Origin: Motacilla alba alba
Taxonomy: Eukaryota > Chordata > Aves > Passeriformes > Motacillidae
Reading direction: 5' to 3'
DNA: 64,000 bases
Assembly (NCBI RefSeq): GCF_015832195.1
Contig: NW_024037374.1
Coordinates: 2,666,001-2,730,000, forward strand
This document shows, in pieces, positions 32,400 through 43,860 of this stretch. The notes under the pieces were generated by a model. That model worked only from the letters and a program-made list of their open reading frames with translations. It made no database searches and was not told where the DNA came from. Within the stretch, counting starts at the first letter, position 1. Each line of letters opens with the position of its first letter. Made by a program: the position numbers and the translations under genes.

Positions 32400-33060
32400 T
32401 TTTGCTTTTGCCTTGGAGTCTCTGAGCGGTTTGTGCAATCATGACCTCCAATTATCAGCTTTAATGAGTCCCTGGAGAGGCTTTGTCAGTTGCAACATTC
32501 AGTGGGGCTCATTAATACTTCAGAGTACTTCTGCTTTTTAGCTACTTGGTGTTTCCCTTTTGATACAGACTATGTGAGAAAGATTGTGCAGTCACAGCCT
32601 CCAATTATCTGCTTCAATTAATCCCTTGAGAGCCTTTATCAGCAATGACACTCAGTGGGGCTCATTAATGCTTCAAGATACATCAGTTTTTTTAAGGTTC
32701 TTGGTGTTTCCATTTTGGCACAGACTCTGTGAGAGGTTTGTGCAATCACGGCCCCAATTATCTGCTTTAATGAGTCCCTTGAGAGCTTTGTACTGACACT
32801 CAGTGGGGCTTATTAATGCCTTGAGATACTCAAGGTTTTTAAGGTACTTTGGATTTTCCTTTCCACACTGAGGCTTCTGAGAGGTTTTTGTGCCATCCTG
32901 GCCTCCAATTCTCTCCTCCAAGGAGTCCATGAGGAGCCTGTGTTGGGGATGGACCTCAGTTGGACCCATTCATGCCTCAAGACATTTTGGATGTTTCTTG
33001 TGACTTTGACTCCTGGAAAGGTTTGTGCAATCTCCTCTCAGGCCCTGAGGTTCCAAAGCT
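32400..33060. repeat. About 153-bp tandem repeat, four to five units
   Basis: Landmarks of the type GTTTGTGCAATCACGGCC / CCAATTATCTGCTTTAATGA recur at about 32,430, 32,583, 32,737, 32,886 and 33,019, giving periods of 153, 154, 149 and 133. Each unit also carries CTCAGTGGGGCTCATTAAT. Later units are more diverged. No coding signal. Confidence 0.82.
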
Positions 33061-33609
33061 CGGCTCCAAATGCACCACGGGGCTCATTAGGATCAAGCAA
33101 GTCCTGACAAACCATGGCCCTGCCTTGATTTCCCTCTGGTCTGGGGCAGTTCATTAGGAAGGTTTCCTGCTGCAGTTATGGAGAAATATTTCACAGAGGT
33201 TCTATGAAAGATGCATTCCTAGTTTAAATGGTATATTTTATTTATGTTCTCTTTAGAGAGGAGCTGATTACAGCATTCTGTGACTGATACTGATCCAGGG
33301 ACTCTCCTAAGGAGGTCTGGCCTGGTCAGGGAAGCTGTGCCTTGAGGTCTGACCCAGTGTGAACAACCTTGCTCCACATTCCCCAACCCCATCCTGTCTC
33401 TCCTCACTCACCTGGGTCCTGCTTTGCTTGGAGAACTGGCTGCACACAACCAAAGGGGTTTTTTTTCCCATTTTTAGTTTTTCTTTTTGGAAACAATCTA
33501 AAACTCCAGAATCTCCCTGCTGAAAACAGAGACCCGCCTTGAGTGTGTGCCATCCCAAGCTGCCACCAAGGCTCCTCTTCCCTAAGGCAGAGATATGCAA
33601 GGAATATTT
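33061..33609. other. Unassigned sequence
   Basis: No recognisable gene or repeat. A 194-codon antisense frame (33,988-33,404) continues out of the M2 block and is taken as a by-product of it. Confidence 0.4.
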
Positions 33610-33973
33610 TAGAACTTTGGACTACTTGGCTCCACAAGGTCTTCTTGTGTCGCCATGGACTCTTGGTTCTTTCAGGTTCTGTAGTGTCACAGTGGATATT
33701 TGGTTCCATGGGGCTCCAGAAGGTCATCATGGTCTTTTTGCTTCCATGAGGCCTTGCTCTGTCACATGGACTTTGGATTCCTTGAGGTTCTGTACTCTCA
33801 ACAATGATCTCCTTAGTTCCAAAGTGTCTCAATGGTCCCTTGGTTCCACGAGGTTCCTCAGTGTCAGAATGGAACCCTTGGTTCCATGTGCCCCATGGTG
33901 TCACCATGGTCTCCATGGTTCCACAAGGCCGTGCAGAGTCACAATGGCCCACAGGGTTCATGAGGCCCCTCAA
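33610..33973 (-). repeat. M2 minisatellite, inverted block
   Basis: Units with GTGTCACAATGG cores and CTTGGTTCCATGAGG spacers, the reverse complement of M2 in the A copies, about nine to ten units. Confidence 0.82.
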
Positions 33974-34561
33974 TGTTGTGAAAAACACAGTTGACTCTTT
34001 AGAACTTTTAAAAGTTTAATCAAGGATAAAAGAAGGACAAATGAGTGATCATCACTGGGATGCTTTTGGTGAATGGCCAAAGAGCACCAGGTAGCTTAAA
34101 ATCATGCTCTTTATACACAGTTACATTGCTGGGGTTACATGCATATTCATTAGCTTCTACAGTATTCAAACATTCTTGAAAGCTTTTGATGTTGCAGGGA
34201 CTCCTTTGATTTTGGCTTTTACACCCTGACTTATCTGCATGACATCCTGGGATCAAGTCAATATATTTTATTCCTTCCCGTGGTTTCATCCCAGTTGTTT
34301 CACACTTCTCTGATAAGAGGAGCTAACGAGCTCTTCCCCAGTCTCCTCCATGCTCTGTCTTGTGTCACTGTTGTCTTATCACTTGTAAAGCCCTGGATGG
34401 CTTTACACTGTTCTTATAGTTACACAAAAGCCTTTTAGCATCTTCTATTTTGCTAAGTCTACAGTACAATACGTTCATCACATCACTATTTCTATAAGCG
34501 ATACACAGATATCATATTCATTACACTACTATGAGCCATACAGTGCATCCTTAAACTGACA
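33974..34561 (-). mobile_element. Possible solo LTR between M2 block and ERVL
   Basis: 588 bp with TG...CA ends (plus strand TGTTGTGAAAAACAC to AACTGACA), AT-rich, ending 12 bases before the ERVL LTR. Flanking bases do not form a duplication, so the limits are uncertain. Confidence 0.45.
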
Positions 34562-34573
34562 GATTATGTTATT

Positions 34574-35241
34574 TGTCCTGGTTTAGGGCAAATTTGAGAG
34601 AAAACCTCCAAAAGGGGGCCCTCCCACAAAGCAAACCCATGCAGTCCCTCCCCCCAAAAGGTTTGAGAAAAAATTTCCTTGGAGAGAAGTGGAAAAAAAC
34701 CCTGTTTATTTAACAGGCAAAGCATTCCCCAGCACAAAACGTGAACAATACCAGATGACAAAACTCATTTGCTGCTCTGAAGAGATGACAAATTCAGAAA
34801 GTCTCTCCGGTGGGTGGTCGCTCTGTTATCAATCCCTCCAGTGCTGGGAAAGGCTGCTGCCCAGAGTAGGCCCTGGTAGGCTACAAAGGGCGAGCTCTTG
34901 GTGCTCCCCAGGTCCCAGTCCAGAGCAGGTTCAAATGGTTCCAAGAAAAGGGAAAGAAAAAAAACCAGTCCAGGGAAAACTTCTCTGCCTCAGCTAGCTC
35001 AACTAACTAAAAAGCAAAGGAGGGCTCTGGTCTGCCCCATCCGTGCCCAGACAACACAGGGGAGTAGAATGTGGAGGAGTGTTGCTTTTAGAGGAGTGAG
35101 TGCAGTCTCTGATTACAAACTTCATGCTTCTTCTTCTCCCTGCCTTCCCTCAGAACCAGTCTTGAGGGCACAGAATATAATATCCAGCATAAATGGAACA
35201 GATGATTGAGGATACAAGAATCATAAAGTCTCCCTAGGACA
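34574..35241 (-). mobile_element. 3' LTR of the ERVL-like provirus
   Basis: 668 bp, TGTCCTAGGGAGAC to CCTAAACCAGGACA on the minus strand. A polyadenylation signal (AATAAA) lies in TTAAATAAACAGG near 34,710. A purine-rich tract (GGGATAAGGGGTGGAA) directly precedes it at 35,242-35,257. Confidence 0.88.
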
Positions 35242-35727
35242 TTCCACCCCTTATCCCCATATCCTCAACTTACTACCAAAACTAATATATATTCTAACTC
35301 TACACACACATATATCATGCATTTTATACACATAGAAAACTTCCATCCGCTCCACCCAAAAAATTACAAGCAATACCCATCATGCTCCCGTCGCATCCCC
35401 ACACCAGACAACTGAATCCAGGCCCCAGACTACAGAGCTGCAGGATTCCCCACTTTCATTTTCCTCACTTAAAACTCCATCTTTCACTTGCTCAGACCTT
35501 CGGCACTCACACATTTCCTTCTATTTCATGTCTGTGTGGTTTACTGTACAGACAATGGCAGTAACATCCAGCAGTGATATTTGCATATCATCCTCACCCA
35601 CAATCAGATCTCCCTGAGGTACACATCATGTTGTTCCATCTCTCTGCATTATCCACCATGTGCAACCTGGTCCCTGAGCAAAGACAACCCCAAAAATGGG
35701 TTTGTCTGTACTTGAGGCAGAATTGAT

Positions 35728-36368
35728 CTACACTGTCTTCCCCAACAAACCTCTGACATGTACCACTGGGACTTTATCTCCATCTGTTATATTCAGGGAC
35801 TCGGACTGGGCAGTACCTGCTCGCTTGGTGGAACCTCGGGTGTTAACTAACCAGGTGGCCTTTGCAGAATGCTGCTCCCAATTTTGGAAAGATCCCCCAC
35901 CCAAGGCTTCCAACTGGGTTTTTAGGAGTCCATTGTACCTCTCCACTTTGCCTGCAGCTGGTGCATGCTAGGGATATGGTACACCCACTCAATGCCATGT
36001 TCCCTAGCCCAGGTGTTGATAAGGCCATTCTTGAAATGAGTCCCGTTGTCTGATTCAATCCTCTCAGGGGAGCCATGTCTCCACAGGACCTGCTTTTCCA
36101 GGCCCAGGATGGTGTTCTGGGCAGTAGCGTGAGGCACAGGGTAGGTCTCCAACCATCCCGTGGTGGCTTCCACCATGGTCAGCACGTAGCGCTTGCCTTG
36201 GTGTGTCTGGGGCAGTGGGATGCAGTCAATCTGCCAGGACTCCCCATACTCGTACCTTGTCCCCAGCCCACCATACCACAGGGGCTTCACTCGCTTGGCC
36301 TGCTTGATGGCAGCACACGTCTCATAGTCATGGATAACCTGAGAAACACTGTCCATGGTTAGATCCAC
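35728..36368 (-). pseudogene. pol: Integrase of the ERVL-like provirus
   Basis: The first frame (36,368-35,922) has the zinc-region cysteines (CAAIKQ context), the first aspartate in WQIDCIPLPQTHQGKRY and the second in SDNGTHF. A frame change near 35,940 leads to the second frame (35,946-35,728) with ERYNGLLKTQLEAL, which carries the catalytic glutamate. 35,242-35,727 downstream shows no env. Confidence 0.85.
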
Positions 36369-36675
36369 CCCTCGGTCTCATGCCCACTTATAGGTGACAT
36401 CTCTGCCCTGATGGCCTGAGGCACCATGGGCCCATTGAGCGAGGAATAACTCTCCCTTGTGTTCCCAATCTACGTGTATCTTGTACACCCCTATCTTTGA
36501 AGCCTGGTCTGCCTGCTCATTGTTTTGGTGCTCCTCATTGGCTCTGCTCTTGGGCATCTACATGGCAGACCCTCACAGGTAGCCTCCCTACCCTGGTAGT
36601 GATGTCTTTCCACTCTTCAGCAGCCCAAATTGGTTTTCCTTTGCACTTCCAATCAGCATCTTTCCACCTCTCCAG

Positions 36676-37242
36676 CTATCCCCACAGAGCATTGGCTACC
36701 ATCCATGAATCAGTGTAGAGGTAGAGCTTTGGCCACTTCTCTCTTTCTGCAATGTCCAGGGCCAGCTGAAGGGCTTTGAATTCAGCAAGTTGGCTTGATC
36801 CACCTTCTCCTTCAGTGGCCTCTGCAGCCTGTCGTGTGGGGCTCCATACAGCTGCTTTCCACTTCCAATTCATTCCCACAATGTGACAGGAACTGTCAGT
36901 GAAAAGAGCATAGTGTGTTTCTTCTGGGGGCTGTTGGTTATATGGAGGAGCTTCTTCAGCCCATGTCACTGGTTCTTGTTCTTCATCTGTGACACCAACA
37001 TTTTCACCTTTGGGCTAATTTGTAATTACCTCCAGAATCCCAGGGTGATTCAGTTTACCTGTACAGGCACACTGTGTGATGAGAGCAATCCACTTGCTCC
37101 ATGTAGCACTGGTGGCATGGGGCGTAGAAGGAACCTTGCCTTTGAACATCCACCCCAGCACCGGTAGTTGGGGTGCCAGGAGGAGTTGTGCTTCAGTGCC
37201 AATCACCGCTGAGGCAGCTTGGACTCCTTCATAGGTTGCCAA
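36676..37242 (-). pseudogene. pol: RT connection and RNase H of the ERVL-like provirus
   Basis: The connection part (37,242-37,015) is recognisable by GTEAQLLLAPQLPVLGWMFK. RNase H (36,969-36,676) shows LFTDSS, QLAEFKALQLALDIAE and YTDSWMVANALWG, the usual D-E-D positions. The two are in different frames. 36,369-36,675 is the degraded link to integrase. Confidence 0.82.
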
Positions 37243-37317
37243 AATTTCCTTCTCTCTTGGTCTGTACTTAGCTTCAGACCCTCTGTAGCTTCGACTCCAA
37301 AATCCCAGTGGTCAGCC

Positions 37318-38468
37318 TCAAGTCTCCCCAGGCACCTTCTGCCAAGGGCTCCAGGACAAACCATGGTTCCTGGCTGCAGAGTGGAGCATGTTCTTCACCT
37401 CTGGTACTGTCCTGACCGGGCCAAGGGCTACTGCATGAGCGATCTCCTGCTTGGTCTGGGCAAAGGCTTGTTGCTGCTCAGGGCTCCAGTGGAAAGCGTT
37501 CTTCTTCTGGGTGACCAGGTAAAGAGGGCTCATGATCTGACTGTACTCAGGAATGTGCATTCTCAAAAAACCTATGGCACCTAGGAAAACTTGTGTCTCC
37601 TTCTTGCTGGATGGTGGAGATGTAGCTATGATCTTGTTGATGACATCCATAGGAATCTGATGCTGACCAACTTGCCACTTTACTCCTAGGAACTGAATCT
37701 CATGAGCAGGTCCTTTTACTTTGCTCTTTTTGATGGTGAAACCAGCTCCCAGGATGATCTGGATGATTTTCTCTCCTTTCTCAAACACTTCTGCAGTTTT
37801 GTTCCCCCACACAATGATGTCATCAATATCCTGTAGATGTTCTGGAGCCTCACCCTTTTCTAAGGCACAGGCCAAATGGGGCTGTTGAAGGGTGAGTGGG
37901 TTTTGCTGACCACCCCTTGGCTCTCCAGCTCTTGGATCATCTTATGGATGGCAATCACAGCATCTCCAGTGGTTCTATACTGTCGACGATGCTTTGTGGA
38001 AGTAGCAATTGGTACCTGTTGCTCTTCTCCCTTCAGGAGTTCTACTGTAGATGGATTCTCGGACAGTCCAGGCAAGGTGTTCAATTGCTGGACACCCTCT
38101 GTCACTACAGCTGCTATCCCAAATGCCCACCTGAGTCCTTTTTGGTCTTTGAAATACCCACTTTGGAGGTAATCTATGCCCAAAATACATGGAGCCCATG
38201 GGCCAGTCACCATAGGGTGTTTCTTCCACTCATTTCCAGTCAGGCTCACATCAGCTTCCACCAAAGTGAAATCTTGTGATCCCCCTGTCACACCAGCAAT
38301 AGAAACAGGTTCTGTCCCCACATGTCTTGATGGGATTAATGTGCACTGCGCACCAGTGTCAACCAAAGCTTTATACTCTTGTGGTTGTGACGTGCCAGGC
38401 CCACGAATCCACACAGTGCAGAAAACACGGTTTTCCCTAGCCTCTACCTGGCCAGAGGCAGGGCCCCT
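37318..38468 (-). pseudogene. pol: Protease and truncated RT of the ERVL-like provirus
   Basis: The frame continues from the gag frame across one TAG (38,469-38,471). The protease active site is LVDTGAQCTLIPS (about 38,365-38,330). The RT begins with IHKMIQELESQGVVSKTHSP, but after FNSPIWPV it jumps straight to EKGEAPEHLQDIDDIIVWG, so fingers and most of the palm are missing. At the active site the residue before IDD is D, where the family normally has an aromatic residue. A frame change near 37,865 accompanies the deletion. The remainder to 37,318 is thumb-like. Confidence 0.85.
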
Positions 38469-38535
38469 CTAAGCCTGGCTATCCTTCTTTCCCTGGGCAT
38501 ATATCTTGGAGGCTCCTTCAAGGGGATCAGACATG

Positions 38536-38569
<34 letters not shown>

Positions 38570-40484
38570 ACCTGGCAGTTTGGCTACGGGCAACTGGAGC
38601 TGCTTCCCTTTTGGTGGAACTTCCTCTCTGAGCCCTGTCTTCCTTCAATTCATGCACCCATTGGTCCAGAGCAGCAGCAGATTTTCCATCCCATCTCCTC
38701 ACGTTTTCTCCACAATCACGCAGGAAGAACCACAGCTCAGCTCATGGGGTGTACCTTCTCTCTCCATCTGGGAAATGTCTGCATTGGGTACCAGAACCTC
38801 TGATCTGTACTGCTGAGATTTGGAGAAGGTCTACCTAAATTTCTTCTTTGAGCTTTTTATGATTTTCCTCTATCTTGTCCTCTAACTTCTGCAGACGTGT
38901 CTCCACCGCTGCGATTCTGGCGTGTGTTGGGCCATGTACAGCACCTGCATATGCTCGCAGCTTCTTTGCCATATCAGGAACGGTCTCATCCCTGTCATCC
39001 CGCTGCATTATGGCTAAAGCAGAAGCATATTCATGTGGCCCAAGTCGTACAAGTTTTTGCCACATCACAGACATGCATGGTACCAAGTCTGGATTCCTAG
39101 TTGTTATGTCATCTGAGAAGATAATCTCTGCCACTGCCGTTTCTCTCAGGCGTTGGATCCCTTGTTCTATGGTCTTCCACTGGGTTTGTTGCATGTAGAG
39201 ATCGTCTGCACACAGGTACCTTTGTGCACCACTATCCAAGACCCGTGCCCAGAGGCTGTGAGGGTCAGCCCTCCTCATCATTCCTTGGTCGATGACAGGA
39301 TCATGTGACAGGGATCCCAAATGCCTCGCCTCAGTGCCGTCCAGAATTGTAGCCTCACCTGCAGCATCCCAAAGACGGACTAGTCAGCTAATTATGGATT
39401 CATCAGATCGTCAGGTGTAATCCTTCCTTGGGCCACAAAGGTCCTTCAGGGAAAAGGACTCAATATTGGCTTCTGATCTTGCGCCTGTTGCTCTGACTCC
39501 TGATTTTATGTCACGATGTGTTGAAGGTACTTCTCCTGCATCACAATCATCATCATCATCATCCACTGGTCGATCGGTCTCGTCTGTGCCATTTCCACTT
39601 CTAGTGCCAGTAGCAGCAGCCATTGGTTGAGGCTTATTGTCTGGTTTAGCTGCTGGCTTAGGCTCACTGTCTGGTTTGGCTGCTGGCTTTGAGCCTGGGG
39701 TGTTGGCTGCAGCCTGAGTGACTGGGATAGCTGCTGATTTATCTCCCTGCCTCCCTGCCTCTGTCTGCTGCCCTAGAGTATCTAGCAGTGTGTGATAAGC
39801 ATATGCCAGGGCCCAGCTCACTGCAATGATCTTTTTCTCCTCAGGGTCATCATGGTACTTCTCTTTCAGGTATCTCCCCACCTCAGCTGGGTTCTGAATT
39901 GGTTCATGGGGAAAGTCCCACACTATAGGGTCAGAGAATTCCTTCAGGATTTGGCCCATATCCTCCCATTTCCCACCCCACTCAGGATTTTCCACGCCTG
40001 GGTCTCCTCCTGGGTCACGGATATCATCAGCCCCTCTAGAAATCTCAGCCCTCATTCTAGAGAAGCTGCTAACTGTATAGAGGAAGCTTACCAGAAAAAA
40101 TATCAGAAAGGTGGTCTCTTTAACATTCAGGGGAAACTGAACATTCTCCAACAGGGAGGTAACAGATTCAGAGGAGAAGAAGGAAAGCAAAGGCTGAAAA
40201 GCCTCATCCCCTGCTCCTCCTCTGACAAACTGGGTGCATACCCATAGCCATGAACCATTCATCCCTGGAACAGACCCCAGTACCTTTATCAACTTCTTAC
40301 AAACCATTACCACCAAGGCCAGCCGGGTGGCTATTCTGGTCACTGCCCCTCTGCTGTAAAAACTATGTATTAGGGAAAATACTAGAGCTATTTCTGGATG
40401 AGAAAATAAACCTAGGGTCCATAAAGGTATTAAGATCTCAAATAAACCCAAGGGACCAGAAATGCATGCAAGCCTCCACCCCAA
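38469..40484 (-). pseudogene. gag: gag of the ERVL-like provirus
   Basis: First frame 40,484-39,411 (357 codons; opens at TTG, with no obvious ATG). It has a hydrophobic segment (TFLIFFLVSFLYTVSSF), then a charged region, a PAAKPD-type repeat and a run of aspartates near 39,555. After a break near 39,410-39,320 the capsid-like frame 39,320-38,835 follows (PHEYASALAIMQRDDRDETV) with a lysine/glutamate-rich coiled-coil-like end. The last frame 38,702-38,469 contains eleven consecutive aspartates encoded by an ATC/GAT microsatellite (38,538-38,570) and ends in TAG. Confidence 0.8.
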
Positions 40485-40593
40485 GGGACATTATGAATTA
40501 AAAAACCATGGCTATTACCTTCTTTATACCAACACAGAGTAATGACAACCAAAATGCACTCAAAACAGGTTTTTTTTCCACTCTCTCTTGAGC

Positions 40594-40611
40594 CCCATGC
40601 GTTGGACACCA
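40594..40611 (-). promoter_or_regulatory. Probable primer binding site of the ERVL-like provirus
   Basis: TGGTGTCCAACGCATGGG begins five bases after the 5' LTR. The first seven bases fit the Leu-type site that gives ERVL its name; the rest does not, so the primer is uncertain. Confidence 0.45.
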
Positions 40612-40616
40612 AATTT

Positions 40617-41303
40617 TGTCCGAGTTTAGGACAAATTTGGGAGGAAACCTCCAAAAGGGGGCCCCTCCAGATTGCAAATCCACACGGCCCCTCCCCACAA
40701 CCAGTTCGGGAAGGATTCCTTGGAGAGAAGTGGAAAGAACCTGTTTATTTAACAGGCACAGCAGCCCCCAGCACACAGAATGAACAATACTGGATGACAA
40801 CACTCTTTCACCGCTCTGAAAAGGATGAAAAATTCAGAAAGTCTCTTTTGTGGAGTGGTTGCTCTGTTGTCAGTCCCTCTGGTGCTGGGGATGGCTGCTG
40901 CAGGCCACAAGGTGCAAACTATCGGTGTTTCCCAGGTCCCAGTCCAGAGCAGGTTCAAGTAGTTCCAAAAAGGGAAAGGAAAACAAAAAATAGTCCAGAA
41001 GAAAAGATTCGGACAGCTTAGCTAAACTAATTAATGAGCAGAAGCAAAAGCAAAAGCAAGAGCGAAGCAGGAGCAAGCAGAAGCCAGAGCAAGAGCAAAG
41101 CAAAAAGCCCAGCAAAAAGCAAAAGCTGCGCTATGCACTGCCCCGTCTCTGTGTCCCGCCAGCCGTGGGGGAGCGGGCTGATAACAAAACCCAAAACAAA
41201 ACATTCGCTCTTCAGAACCAGTCTTGAAGGCACAGAACATAATATCCAGCATAACCAGAACACACAAATGGGGATACAAGCATCATAATGTCACCCTAGG
41301 ACA
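40617..41303 (-). mobile_element. 5' LTR of the ERVL-like provirus
   Basis: 687 bp, TGTCCTAGGGTGACATT to AACTCGGACA on the minus strand. It aligns with the 3' LTR at both ends and in R/U5, but the segment 41,036-41,190 (AGCAAA-rich short repeats and a GCCGTGGGGGAGCGGGCTGA stretch) has no counterpart in the other LTR, which has different sequence at 35,000-35,150. Confidence 0.87.
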
Positions 41304-41935
41304 ACCTGTCAGGTGGCCCCTGACAGGGAGGCCAAGCCAGCCAGATCTGTTCCATGTCCCCTTGGTTTCATGGCGCTCTGCAGTGTCACAATGTTCTCCT
41401 TGCTTCTGAAGTGTCACAGTGGCCTTCTGTTTCCATGGGGCCCCACAGTGTCACAGTGGTCTCCATGACTCCATGGGGCCTTGCAATGCCACAATGCTCT
41501 CCATGGATCCACAGTGCCCTGCAGGATCACAACGGCCCTTTGACTCCACGAGGGCCTGAAATGCAGCAATTGCCTCTTGGTTCCACAAAGCCTTGCTGCT
41601 TCACACTGGCCCCGTGGGACCATGCGGCCCAACAGAGCCACAAAGATGTCCTTGGTTCCACGAGGCCCCACAGTGTCACAATGGCGCCTTGGTTTCATGA
41701 GGCCCTGAAGTGTCACGTTGGTCTCCACAGAAAGGAAACTTCAGAGCCCCCGTGTTCCCCTGTCTGTGACATCCCAGTGATGACAGCCCCAGCGTTCCCT
41801 CCCCGAAGATGCTCCAAGGGAAGCGTCCAGAGCGACATCCAGTCAATGGATTTGATCTGCCACTGACCACTGATGAACTGCAGTCACCAGGGGCCCAGAT
41901 CAGACATACCTGCCTGTCCTGGCAGGTTTGTCTGG
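41304..41935 (-). repeat. M2 minisatellite, inverted block, with mixed flank
   Basis: M2-type units (GTGTCACAATG cores) to about 41,725. Then about 200 bases with a GTGACATCCCAGTGATGACA word and no gene. Confidence 0.75.
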
Positions 41936-42290
41936 GAGCAACCCTTGGATATTTGAAATTTTGAATGTTGAATCCCGATTTCAGCCCTTTTTTTCCTGGA
42001 GGAGGAGGCCAGTTCTTTTCCATAGGAAGGAAAGCACAGAGCCCCTGTGTTTGGAAGGCAGGTGAGAGCCAGCCATCAGGAAGGAGGCCAAGGCCAGCCA
42101 GACCTGTCTGTAATGGCAGCTTTTCATCTAGTTTCATCCACTTCTGTCCATGGAGTCCTAATTTTGGCCATGGATGCTTGGATGAGAGGGACAGTTCTTT
42201 TCCATTTGAAGGAAAGCCCAGAGCCCCAGTGTTACAGGGGTACATGAGAAGGGACCCTCAACATGCCAAGGGCAGTTGAACCAGTCACAC
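41936..42290 (-). repeat. M3 repeats, inverted
   Basis: The reverse complement shows TTCCTATGGAAAAGAACTG, a GGGGCTCTGTGCTTTCCTTC-type block and CCATGGCCAAAATTAGGACT, i.e. about two M3 units in the opposite orientation to those in the A copies. They sit between two inverted M2 blocks. Confidence 0.8.
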
Positions 42291-42299
42291 CAAGCCAAC

Positions 42300-43860
42300 C
42301 AGACCTGTTCCCTTGTTTCCATAGTGCCCTGCAGTGTCACAATGGCAGTGCCATATTGAATCCTTGGTTCCACAAGCTCAGATGTGTCACACTGGCCCCT
42401 TGGATCCATGGGGTGCCAGAGTGTCACAATGGTCCCTTGCTTCCATGAGCCTTGCAGTATCACAGGGGTCTTCTTGGTACCTCAGGATCACGATGGACCC
42501 TTGGTTCCATGGGGACTCACAGTGTCAGAAGGGTCTCCTTGTTTCCATGAGGCCCTGCAGAGCCCCTTGATTCAATGAGGCCTCAAAGTGTCATGATGGC
42601 CTCCAGGATCCCATGAGGCCCCGCCATGTCACAATGGACCATTGCTTCCATGGGGATCTCACCCTCTTCCATGAATCCTTAGTTCCATGGCGCCCTGTAG
42701 TGTCACAATGGACTCCTTGGTTCCATGGTGCCACACAGTGTGACAACTGCCTTTGGCCTGCCAAGACTCCAGAGTGTCACAAGGGTTCCTTGCTTCCATG
42801 AGGCCTTGTAGTGTCACAATGGCCCCTTGGTTCAGTGAGGCCTTTAGTGTCATGACAGTCTCCATGATTCCATGAGGCCTTGCAGTGTCACAACAGACCA
42901 TGGGTTTCACTGAGCCCCACAGTGTCACTGTGGTCCCCTTATGGGCTCCACAAGGCTCTGAAGTGCCACAATGGCCCTTTGGTTTCACAAGGCCTAAAGG
43001 TGCAAAAATGGCCTCCATGGTTTCATGAGGCCCTGCTGTGTCACAATGGACCTTTGGTTCCATGATGCCCCAGAGTGTCACAATGGTATCCTTGGTTCCA
43101 TTGGCACCTTCATCCCATGGAGACCCACAGTGTTCTCTTTAGTCCTCTTGGTTCCATGTGGGTGCCAATGTTATAATGTCCCCATGGTTCCAGTGGGTCC
43201 CAAAGTGTCAGAACAGTCTCCATTGTTCCATGAGCCCTGCAAGGTCACTGTGCTGCCCTTGGTTCCACAGGGCCTCACAGTGGAACAATGGACTCTTGGT
43301 TCCATGCGGTTCCTCACTCCCAATGGTCTCCTTGGATCCGCAGTGTCACAGTGGCCCCTTGGCTCCATGTGGCCACGCTGTGTCACAATGGCTCATGGTT
43401 CCATGAGGCCACACAGTTTAACAATGGACCCTTGGTTCCATGAGTCCTTGCTGTGTCACAATGGCCTTCTGGTTCCATGAGCCTTCACACTGCCAACAGC
43501 AGTCTCCTTGATTTCACAGTGTCACCATGGCTCCCTGTTCCATGAGGTTCCGTAGTAGAACATGGTCACTGTGGTTCCATGAGGTTCTGCAGTGTCACAA
43601 TGGACCCGTGGCTCCATGAAGCCTTGCTGTGTCAGAATGGCCCCTTAGTTCCAAGAGGTTTCTCAGTGTCACTATGGTCTCCTTGGATCCGCAGTATCAC
43701 AATGGGCCATTGGTTCAATGTGGCCCCCATGTGCCACAATGGATTTTGGTTCCATGGGGTTCCACACAATTACAATGGACCCTTTGTTCCAGGAGTTTGC
43801 AGTGTCACAGTTGACTCCTTGGTTCTGAGAGGTCTTGCCATCACCAAATCTCCAAAAATA
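42300..43860 (-). repeat. M2 minisatellite, largest inverted block
   Basis: About 1.5 kb, roughly forty imperfect units with TGTCACAATGG cores and TTGGTTCCATGAGGCC spacers. The plus strand is the stop-poor strand here and gives frames up to 151 codons (43,025-43,480) in which the SVTM, CHNG and VSQW readings alternate. Confidence 0.88.

Larger units (their letters stand above)
34574..41303 (-). mobile_element. ERVL-like (class III) provirus, degenerate
   Basis: A 6,730-bp minus-strand provirus: 5' LTR at the right, gag, protease, RT, RNase H, integrase, 3' LTR at the left, and no env, as is usual for ERVL. Frames are broken in gag, RT/connection and integrase, and the RT fingers/palm are deleted. 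No matching target duplication borders the LTRs (TTATT left, ACCTG right). Confidence 0.88.

Noticed and set aside
37860..38472. An active retroviral aspartic protease and RT
   Set aside because: The protease motif is intact, but the RT lacks fingers and most of the palm and the frame is broken, so it is a remnant.
42300..43860. CRISPR-like regular array
   Set aside because: Units are imperfect throughout, spacers are not unique, and the genome is avian.
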